Part shown: positions 1 through 5,065 of the stretch, piece by piece
Numbering within the stretch: position 1 is the first letter of the stretch
Layout: each line of letters starts with the position of its first letter
Source of the DNA: Verrucomicrobiota bacterium
GTDB taxonomy: Bacteria; Verrucomicrobiota; Lentisphaeria; Oligosphaerales; Oligosphaeraceae
Length of the DNA stretch: 5,065 bases
Direction of reading: 5' to 3'
NCBI GenBank assembly: GCA_022709995.1
Contig: JAKLHU010000192.1
Coordinates: 1 to 5,065, forward strand
Notes under the pieces: model-generated
What the model was told of the DNA's origin: nothing
The model's database searches: none
The model's input: only the letters and a program-made list of their open reading frames with translations
Made by a program: the position numbers and the translations under genes

Positions 1-2
1 GG

Positions 3-1217
3 AACACCGCGCGCTACGTCATCAGCCAGGCCAAGAACTATGGCAACTCCCTCGGGGCGGCCAATACGATTCCGGCGGCCTACACGCTGGCCGGCCAGAC
101 GTGGCAGTGCGCCGTCTATGCGATGGACGCCAACGGCTACAGCCATGGCGTCATGAGCAACCTGGTCACCATCAACACATCCGAGTGGGACTTCCAGCTG
201 CGGGTCGCCAAGACCTACAAGAACAACTACGGGCCGGTCGTCGGCGCCGACCAGGCCGTCAACCTCGGCTGGCGCAATGACGCCACCTTCGGGTTTGACC
301 CGACCTTCGACAGCGCCTTGCCCGCGATCATGACGCCCGGCGCCGGCGTTGAAGACGACTCCCCGTTGACGCTGGGCCGCATGTATTCGATCGGCCTGGA
401 CAACACCTACGCCAAGCTGAACACGGACATCCGGCCGTACGGTCGGGCCGCGTCCTGGTTCATCAAGGTCGAGATGGGCGATTCCAGCGCCGAGACCATG
501 GTCTTGTCCTGGGACAACGTCATGCCGCCGCCGGATACGATCGGCAACTTCACGATCACCCAGATGCGGCGGACTCCCGACGGCACCTACATGCCGGTTC
601 CCGGCAGCACGCAGGTCATGACCGACATCACCTCCATCACGCATGACGAGGACGACATCGCCAACATGCAGACGGATGCGTACGGGCAGCGCTATGTCGT
701 GTACCGCATCAGCCTGGGCGCTCCGGACAACCTGCAGGAAATCACCCTCGAGAAGGGCTGGAACATGATTTCCTTCAGCATCACGCCGCTCAACAACGCG
801 GTGGACGACGTGTTCTCCAACGGCACGGAGAAATTCTATCGCGGCTCGGTCTGGATCTATGAGAACGGCCAGTACATCGTCGCCACCAACATTGTCGCCA
901 CTAAGGGCTACTGGGTGTATGCGCCGGTGAAGCGGACCTTCAGCGTGTATGGCGACCTGGAGAAGACCGCCATCCGCCTCAGCAAGGGCTGGAACATCGC
1001 CGGGCCGGTCTACGACATCGCTGACTTCAAGACGGCCTATGCCGCCTATGCGGCCAAGGTCGACCCCGACAACATCAGGATGTTCGTGTCCACGCCTGAC
1101 GGGCAGACCAGCTACCAGCCAGTCGTCGTCAACGGCAAGTATCCGCTGTATGTCGGCAAGGCATACTGGATCTATGCCGCGGAAGACGTGGAGCTGCCTT
1201 TGATTCCAACCAAGTAA
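3..1217 (+). CDS. C-terminal part of a large secreted/surface repeat protein (5' end outside window)
   Basis: The frame is open from the first bases, so this is a partial gene of 404 visible residues; the ATG at 123 is internal, not a start. Residues about 1-55 look like the end of a bacterial Ig-like domain: the pattern GQTWQCAVYAMDANG matches the 'G.tW.C.V.a.D..G' strand seen in repetitive extracellular proteins. Residues about 60-245 resemble a beta-sandwich module with a Gly/Asp/Pro loop (FGFDPTFDSALP), a 'TDIRPYG' strand and 'VLSWDNVMPPP', a style met in long surface proteins of Lentisphaerae, Planctomycetes and related phyla. Residues about 247-404 are two diverged repeats, each starting near KGWN and ending near YWVYA or YWIYA. 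There is no C-terminal membrane anchor or LPXTG motif. A signal peptide would lie outside the window. Function is unknown; adhesion or an envelope role is only a guess. Coding is certain, the domain readings moderate. Confidence 0.9.
   Translation, partial: NTARYVISQAKNYGNSLGAANTIPAAYTLAGQTWQCAVYAMDANGYSHGVMSNLVTINTSEWDFQLRVAKTYKNNYGPVVGADQAVNLGWRNDATFGFDPTFDSALPAIMTPGAGVEDDSPLTLGRMYSIGLDNTYAKLNTDIRPYGRAASWFIKVEMGDSSAETMVLSWDNVMPPPDTIGNFTITQMRRTPDGTYMPVPGSTQVMTDITSITHDEDDIANMQTDAYGQRYVVYRISLGAPDNLQEITLEKGWNMISFSITPLNNAVDDVFSNGTEKFYRGSVWIYENGQYIVATNIVATKGYWVYAPVKRTFSVYGDLEKTAIRLSKGWNIAGPVYDIADFKTAYAAYAAKVDPDNIRMFVSTPDGQTSYQPVVVNGKYPLYVGKAYWIYAAEDVELPLIPTK
741..1214 (+). repeat. Two tandem 'KGWN...YW(V/I)YA' protein repeats
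   Basis: At protein level the C-terminus consists of two related units. Unit 1 (741-about 960) opens with ITLEKGWNMISFSI and closes with KGYWVYA followed by a short beta-like strand. Unit 2 (972-1214) opens with IRLSKGWNIAGPV and closes with GKAYWIYA followed by DVELPL. Unit lengths are about 77 and 81 residues, with a VWIYENGQY-type strand in the first matching an IRMFVSTPDG strand in the second. Only the ends are well conserved, so this is an old duplication. Similar Gly-Trp-Asn repeats occur at the C-termini of long secreted bacterial proteins, which is family knowledge and was not tested here. Confidence 0.75.
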
Positions 1218-1242
1218 CGGTTCGGGCGAAGCCCAGGAAGTG

Positions 1243-1278
1243 CCGGCGCCGGTGCGGAAACACCGGCGCCGGTGTTTC
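1243..1278 (+). terminator. Probable intrinsic terminator after the surface-protein gene
   Basis: A perfect 12-bp GC-rich stem begins 25 bases after the stop codon. Arm CCGGCGCCGGTG (1243-1254), loop CGGAAA (1255-1260) and arm CACCGGCGCCGG (1261-1272) are followed by the short T-rich tail TGTTTC. G-U pairs and then A-T, A-T and G-C pairs (1237-1239 with 1276-1278) can extend the stem into the tail. The T tract is weak, but position and stem strength fit termination of the upstream gene. The core of each arm, CCGGCGCCGG, is itself a palindrome. Confidence 0.7.
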
Positions 1279-1461
1279 GGGGAGAGCCGGGCTCCTGTTC
1301 CTGCTTCCGGCCTTGGCCTTGGCGGTCGCCTCCCAGGACGGGGCGCGTCGAACCAGGGCCCCGGGCGGGTTGTCCAAGGCGGCGCGTTCCGCGTCGTTTT
1401 TCCGCATGTGATCATCTTCGGGGGGCCGATTGGCTTTCCGGCTACGGGATTTGTTTTTCCT
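1279..1461. other. Spacer and 5' leader before the EF-G2 gene
   Basis: This 183-base stretch lies between the terminator hairpin and the chosen EF-G2 start. The EF-G frame stays open through it back to a GTG at 1240, but the peptide it would encode is Gly/Arg/Pro-rich, has no counterpart in EF-G proteins and would be translated from the terminator stem itself, so I treat the stretch as non-coding. I found no convincing -35/-10 pair, riboswitch or tRNA. A promoter for the EF-G2 gene must lie here if the hairpin works. Confidence 0.55.
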
Positions 1462-3504
1462 ATGATATCGAACATCCGCAACATCAGCATCATCGCGCAT
1501 ATCGACGCCGGCAAGACCAGCACCACCGAGGGCATTCTGTATTTTTCCGGCCTGACGCATCGGTACGGCAGCATTGACGACGGTACTACCGTCATGGATT
1601 TTCTGCCGGAAGAGCGGGCCCGCGGCATCACCATCGCGGCGGCCGCCGCCAGCGTGCCCTGGAAGGACTGCTCCATCCATCTGATTGACACGCCCGGACA
1701 CATTGACTTCACGGCGGAAGTCGAGCGTTCCCTGCGGGTCATCGATGGCGCCGTGGTGGTGTTCAGCGCCGTCGAGGGCGTGGAGGCGCAAAGCGAAAAA
1801 GTCTGGCGTCAGGCGGACAATTATGGCGTCCCCAAGATTGCCTTCATCAACAAGATGGACCGCGTCGGCGCGTCCTTTGCCGATGTCGTCAGCCAGATCA
1901 ACGCCAAATTCAGCGATTGCGCCTTGCCGCTGCAGATTCCCCTCGGCAGCGAGAATGCCTTCACCGGCCTGATTGATGTGCTGGCGGCCGAGCAGGTCCA
2001 TTTTTCCGGCGAGCGCAACGTCGACATTCACCGCGAGCCGTTGGCGACGGACCAGCAGAAGGCCTGGCAGCAAGCCTATAATCGCGTGGTCGAGCGGGTC
2101 GCGGATTTTTCCGACGAGGTCGCCGAGTTGTTTCTGGCGGAGGAGGCCGTGCCCTTGGAGCTGTTGCGCCGGGAGATCCGGCGTCTCACCCTGTCACGCC
2201 AGCTGGTGCCGGTGTTCGTCGGCAGCGCCAAGAAGAGCATCGGCGTGCAGCTGCTGATGGACGGCATCCTGGACTATCTGCCGTCGCCGCTGGAGGCGAG
2301 CTACAAGGCGTTTGATGTCAAGACGGCGCAGGAGGTGACGGTCACGTCCGACCCCAAGGCGCCGTTCACCGGCTTTATTTTCAAGGTCAACGCCTCGAAC
2401 ACCGCGGACCTGTTTTTCATCCGGGTCTACTCCGGGGTTCTGAAGGCGAACGCCAGTGTCATCAACACGCGCAGCGGGGACAAGGTGCGGGCCCGGCAGC
2501 TGTATCGCATCTATGCCAAATCGACCGAGCAGGTCGACGAGGTCGGCCCCGGCGAAATCGTCGGAGTGACCGGACTGAAGGACTGCGGCATTGGCGACAC
2601 CTTGTGCGAAGGCCGGCCGCTGCTGGCCTTTGACAAAATCGGCTTTCCCGACCCGGTCATCTCAATGGTGGTGGAGCCGAAATTCAGCAAGGACAAGGAT
2701 CGTCTGGACGAAGCGCTGGCGCTGCTGTGCCGGGAAGACCAGACGTTGTGCCGTTCGACGGCGGAGGACACCGGCCAGCGCCTGCTTTCCGGCATGGGGG
2801 AATTGCACCTCGAGGTCAGCTTGAAGCGCGTGGCCGCGGACTTCAATGTCGAGATCCGCTGCGGCGAGCCACGGGTGGCGTATCGCGAGACCATCAAGGC
2901 CGAGACGGTCCAGACGGTCGTCTTCGAGAAAACGCTCGGCGACACGCTGTTGTTCGCCGGCCTCAAGATTGTTTTTCGGCCGTTGGCGCGCGGCGGGGAT
3001 GTCTTCTCCATCACGTCGTCGGTGCGTGACGCCGCCGTGCCGCGGGCGTTCATCGCCGCCGCCGAACGAGCCCTCCATGACGGCTTGCGCACTGGCGGCC
3101 TCAACGGCTACCCCATGATCTATGTCGGCGCCGAAATCCGCGAATTGAAATTTTCGCCGGAGAGCACGACGGAGGGGGCCGTCGCCGGGGCGGCATTGCA
3201 GGCGATTGACCAGGCGTTGGCGCAGGTCGGGACGGTTATTCTGGAGCCGCTTATGCACTTGGAGGTCGTCAGCCCCGAGGATACGGTCGGCGAAATCAGC
3301 ATGTATTTGCAGCCGCGTCGCGCCGTCATTCGCGATATTGCCGCCATCGGCAGCGTGAAAAAGATCATCTGCGAAGTGCCGCTGGCGGAGATGTTCGGTT
3401 TTGGCAAGGCGCTGCCCCGGCTCAGCGGTGGGCGCGGTGCCTTTTCCATGGAACCGTCCGGCTACCAGGAATTGCCGGCTGCCGCCGCCCGCCGCGGATT
3501 CTGA
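1462..3504 (+). CDS. Elongation factor G paralogue, EF-G2/GFM2-like ribosome-recycling GTPase
   Basis: This complete 680-residue translational GTPase acts on the ribosome in the cytoplasm. The G motifs are intact: P-loop AHIDAGKT (12-19), switch I RGITI (54-58), DTPGH (76-80), NKMD (130-133) and SAK (255-257). Domain II starts near 300 (APFTGFIFKV), domain III near 397 and contains GMGELH (444-449), domain IV starts near 468 (GEPRVAYRETI), and domain V starts near 594 (EPLMHLEVVSPED) and contains VPLAEMFGFG (639-648). DDGTTVMDF before switch I, TLGD in domain IV and STTEG followed by LEPLM resemble human GFM2 more than the housekeeping translocase. Mitochondrial EF-G2 and spirochaete EF-G2 split ribosomes with RRF; that role is inferred here. 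The GRGQYG-type loop of domain IV is absent, as in GFM2. The ATG at 1462 is chosen because homology begins there at NIRNISIIAHIDAGKT; the only SD-like sequence, GGGA at 1446-1449, is weak and distant. Tetracycline-protection proteins are a less likely alternative. Confidence 0.95.
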   Translation: MISNIRNISIIAHIDAGKTSTTEGILYFSGLTHRYGSIDDGTTVMDFLPEERARGITIAAAAASVPWKDCSIHLIDTPGHIDFTAEVERSLRVIDGAVVVFSAVEGVEAQSEKVWRQADNYGVPKIAFINKMDRVGASFADVVSQINAKFSDCALPLQIPLGSENAFTGLIDVLAAEQVHFSGERNVDIHREPLATDQQKAWQQAYNRVVERVADFSDEVAELFLAEEAVPLELLRREIRRLTLSRQLVPVFVGSAKKSIGVQLLMDGILDYLPSPLEASYKAFDVKTAQEVTVTSDPKAPFTGFIFKVNASNTADLFFIRVYSGVLKANASVINTRSGDKVRARQLYRIYAKSTEQVDEVGPGEIVGVTGLKDCGIGDTLCEGRPLLAFDKIGFPDPVISMVVEPKFSKDKDRLDEALALLCREDQTLCRSTAEDTGQRLLSGMGELHLEVSLKRVAADFNVEIRCGEPRVAYRETIKAETVQTVVFEKTLGDTLLFAGLKIVFRPLARGGDVFSITSSVRDAAVPRAFIAAAERALHDGLRTGGLNGYPMIYVGAEIRELKFSPESTTEGAVAGAALQAIDQALAQVGTVILEPLMHLEVVSPEDTVGEISMYLQPRRAVIRDIAAIGSVKKIICEVPLAEMFGFGKALPRLSGGRGAFSMEPSGYQELPAAAARRGF

Positions 3505-3563
3505 ACCGACCGGTGCGTTCTGAACCACCGATGCACGTCGGTGCACGCCGATGCACGCCGATG
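3499..3563. repeat. Short direct repeats spanning the EF-G2 stop codon
   Basis: Two kinds of repeat run together. TTCTGAACCGACCGGTGCG (3499-3517) is followed at once by a diverged copy, TTCTGAACCACCGATGCA (3518-3535); the first copy contains the EF-G2 TGA (3502-3504). A 10-bp tandem repeat, consensus ATGCACGCCG, then occupies 3531-3560 as three copies, each with at most one mismatch, plus a partial ATG to 3563. The repeat can fold locally: ACCGA (3527-3531) pairs with TCGGT (3538-3542), or TGCAC (3532-3536) with GTGCA (3541-3545). No T tract follows directly, so it is not a standard terminator, although it lies where one is expected for the EF-G2 gene. Confidence 0.75.
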
Positions 3564-3635
3564 TTGTTTATGGAGTCAATAATCTGATTGTGACTTTCCC
3601 GGCGCGGGGAGGGGGTGGCCGGTTGCCTGGTTGGG
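3564..3635. other. Remainder of the convergent intergenic region
   Basis: This stretch lies between the 3' ends of the EF-G2 gene (+) and the transporter gene (-). It has an AT-richer part with a weak hairpin (AGT CAAT, loop AATCTG, ATTG, a 2-base bulge, then ACT; 3574-3595) followed by TTCCC, then a G-rich run on the plus strand at 3600-3625. The hairpin is too weak to call a terminator with confidence. I see no gene or RNA here. Confidence 0.4.
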
Positions 3636-4853
3636 TCATCCTGCTGTTTTTTCCTGGCCGTGTGCGATCAGGATGCCGCCGATCAGGCTGACGGCCGCAA
3701 ACATGGCGCCCGGGAAGGCGAGGATGGCGGGCAGGGGCAGGGCATGGTGGTCCCAGAGCCAGCCAAACAGGGTCGACAGGCCGGTGACGCCAAAGCCGAT
3801 GAACATGGTGGCGATTGCCAGCAGGGCGGGGAAGGATTTAGGCGTCTGATTGCCCAAAACGGCGAGAAAGGCGGGAAATTCGCACGACCAGCAGAAGGCC
3901 CCGGCGACATAGGCCGTCGCCGCCCAACTGCCGCGCAGCCCCAGGCCCAGCAACCACAGACCGCCGCCGACCAGCCCGGGCAGGAGGATAAAACTGCGCC
4001 GGAGAGTTTTTTCCGGGAGCATGGCCAGGATGGCCCGGGACCCGACATAGGCCAGGGAGTAGGCGCTCAGCACGTATCCTGGCTTGAAGCTCTGGTAGTC
4101 CTTTTGTTCCAGCAGGCGCGGCAGCCAAATGGCCAGGCAGGAGTCGGCGGTTCCATGCAGAATCAATGCCGCCACCGTCAGGGCGATCCAGGGATTCCAC
4201 TTCCACGTGGCCTGGCCGGATGCGATCGCCGCCGGCAGCCCGGACGGCGCCCAGGCGTTGTTCCACCGGCGCCAAGGCACGGCGGCCAGCAGGCACAAGC
4301 CAATGCCGATGAACGGCAGATGCAGAACAGACGGGAAAAGAACCGCCCCGCTGCTGACTCTGGTCAGCATTTTTTCCGCGGCCAGGGTGAAGAGCACGCC
4401 GCAGGCGCTGGCGCCGACGAGTTGCCAGGCGAGGACTTGGCGGCGGTTGCCGGGGAACATGGTTACCAGCCGGCCCTGCGCACTGACCACCAGGGCCTGA
4501 TAGGAGAAGCTGTTCCAGGCCAGCATGATCATCATGGCCAGATAGGTCCGCGCCAAGCCCAGGCCGAGAAAGCTCAAGGCGACGCTCGCCAGGGCCGTCA
4601 GCACGACCCGATCCGCCCCGCCGCGTCGCGCCCAAAGGCCGGCCAGAAGAGCGCCGACGGCCCCGGGAACCGCGCCGATGCCCAGAAGAAAACCGAATTG
4701 CGTCTCGTTCAAAGCCAGATAGTCGCGCAAGACACTGCGGAAAACCGGCAGAACGGAACTGCAATACGATGAAAGACCCAAAAGCAGGATGATGGCAACC
4801 GCCATGCCCGGGCCGGTCTTACTCATCTTCCAGAAAGAAAGGAGTTTTTTCAT
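3636..4853 (-). CDS. Major facilitator superfamily permease (12 TM)
   Basis: This 405-residue inner-membrane transporter of unknown substrate has about 12 hydrophobic segments. In the first half these lie near 17-37, 53-73, 83-100, 104-123, 139-158 and 170-193. A hydrophilic central loop follows (about 194-220, containing PWRRWNNAW), then six more segments end before the short tail HGQEKTAG. The loop after TM2, GLLAGLWARRGGADRVV in outline, sits where MFS motif A belongs but lacks the usual aspartate in G-x-L-A-D-R. An Arg is present in TM4/5-loop sequence PGNRRQVLAW. The ATG at 4853 is chosen; TTG at 4856 would add one residue, and ATG at 4826 (MSKTGPGM) would give 396 residues and an 8-base ATGAGTAA overlap with the upstream gene. 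None has a good Shine-Dalgarno site, which fits translational coupling. Drug export, sugar or anion uptake cannot be told apart from sequence alone. Confidence 0.9.
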   Translation of the reverse strand: MKKLLSFWKMSKTGPGMAVAIILLLGLSSYCSSVLPVFRSVLRDYLALNETQFGFLLGIGAVPGAVGALLAGLWARRGGADRVVLTALASVALSFLGLGLARTYLAMMIMLAWNSFSYQALVVSAQGRLVTMFPGNRRQVLAWQLVGASACGVLFTLAAEKMLTRVSSGAVLFPSVLHLPFIGIGLCLLAAVPWRRWNNAWAPSGLPAAIASGQATWKWNPWIALTVAALILHGTADSCLAIWLPRLLEQKDYQSFKPGYVLSAYSLAYVGSRAILAMLPEKTLRRSFILLPGLVGGGLWLLGLGLRGSWAATAYVAGAFCWSCEFPAFLAVLGNQTPKSFPALLAIATMFIGFGVTGLSTLFGWLWDHHALPLPAILAFPGAMFAAVSLIGGILIAHGQEKTAG

Positions 4854-5064
4854 CAATGAGGAGCTTCAGGCTTGATTTTGGCCCGGGTTTGGTTGGCGGC
4901 GCGGCGGCGTCTTTACCGTCTTGGACGTTTTGGGTCTTTTTGGGGTCAACCGTGCCTTGGGCGGCTTTGCCGGCCGTCGGCGTTGTCTTGGCGGCGTTGC
5001 TGGCCGGTTTGGACCCGGCGGGTGACGGGGGGCTCGACGGCGCCTTGTCCCGGCTGCGGCGCGC
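4819..5064 (-). CDS. C-terminal tail of an unidentified protein with Ala/Pro/Lys-rich linker (5' end outside window)
   Basis: A minus-strand frame is open from the right edge to TAA at 4821-4819, giving 81 residues. The first 60 or so are low-complexity and hydrophilic (Ala, Pro, Lys, Thr, Ser, Gly, Gln; no Cys, Trp or His), typical of a disordered tail. The end, SLKLLIDEKTPFFLEDE, is more ordered-looking and may be a terminal binding motif. Support for coding: the frame overlaps the transporter start by 35 bases (or 8 if the transporter starts at 4826), as in operons, and its AAN and CAN codons are almost all purine-ended (11 Lys and 3 Gln against 2 Asn and 0 His), giving a coherent linker composition. 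A competing plus-strand frame covers the same bases (see findings). The family cannot be recognised from this tail. Confidence 0.55.
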   Translation of the reverse strand, partial: ARRSRDKAPSSPPSPAGSKPASNAAKTTPTAGKAAQGTVDPKKTQNVQDGKDAAAPPTKPGPKSSLKLLIDEKTPFFLEDE

Positions 5065-5065
5065 G

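Noticed and set aside
123..125. ATG at 123 as the start of the first gene
   Set aside because: The frame is open upstream to the window edge, and the Ig-like strand (GQTWQCAVYAMDANG) runs across this Met.
1129..2073. A 314-codon minus-strand frame across the surface-protein end and the EF-G2 start
   Set aside because: It is opposite all the EF-G2 G motifs up to NKMD, crosses the terminator and has an unstructured Arg/Gly/Ala composition. It is antisense to real genes.
1462..3504. Tetracycline ribosomal protection protein (TetM-like)
   Set aside because: Switch I, domain IV and domain V match EF-G2/GFM2-type proteins better, the 680-residue length fits EF-G rather than the roughly 640 of TetM, and the locus shows no resistance or mobile context.
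2662..3546. A 294-codon minus-strand frame opposite EF-G2 domains III-V
   Set aside because: EF-G homology is continuous on the plus strand here. The minus peptide is His/Arg/Gln-rich with no recognisable motif.
3529..3563. CRISPR array or phage attachment site in the 10-bp repeats
   Set aside because: The units are contiguous with no spacers, and there is no integrase or tRNA gene. They are a simple tandem repeat.
3615..4772. A 385-codon open frame on the plus strand opposite the transporter
   Set aside because: It encodes a Gln/Gly/Ala/Arg/Asp-rich peptide with no domain-like pattern. The minus strand gives a clear 12-TM MFS protein, so this is an antisense shadow in GC-rich DNA.

Overview
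The window is GC-rich (about 60% by eye) bacterial DNA carrying four genes, two of them cut by the window edges. A large repetitive secreted or surface protein beside an EF-G2-type elongation factor, with GC-rich third codon positions and few clear Shine-Dalgarno sites, is most like the Planctomycetes-Verrucomicrobia-Lentisphaerae group, perhaps Lentisphaerae. This placement is inferred from sequence style only; no rRNA or marker gene confirms it.

Layout. Positions 3-1217 (+) hold the C-terminal 404 residues of a long extracellular protein: the end of an Ig-like domain, a beta-sandwich-like module, and two diverged tandem 'KGWN...YW(V/I)YA' repeats. A GC-rich hairpin just after its stop is a likely intrinsic terminator. 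After a roughly 180-base spacer with no recognisable gene, 1462-3504 (+) encodes a complete second-class elongation factor G (EF-G2/GFM2-like), whose family members in spirochaetes and mitochondria act in ribosome recycling. A 131-base convergent intergenic region follows. It begins with short direct repeats, one of which includes the EF-G stop codon.

The minus strand holds an apparent two-gene operon read right to left. First comes the C-terminal end of an unidentified protein with an Ala/Pro/Lys-rich disordered tail (4819-5064). A 12-TM major facilitator permease follows (3636-4853), and its start overlaps the end of the upstream gene. No shared pathway is evident: the surface protein, the translation factor and the transporter pair look like independent neighbours. 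I see no mobile element, CRISPR array, tRNA, rRNA or convincing new system. The points most worth checking are the two-strand coding ambiguity at the right edge, the repeats at the EF-G stop and the altered tip of EF-G domain IV.
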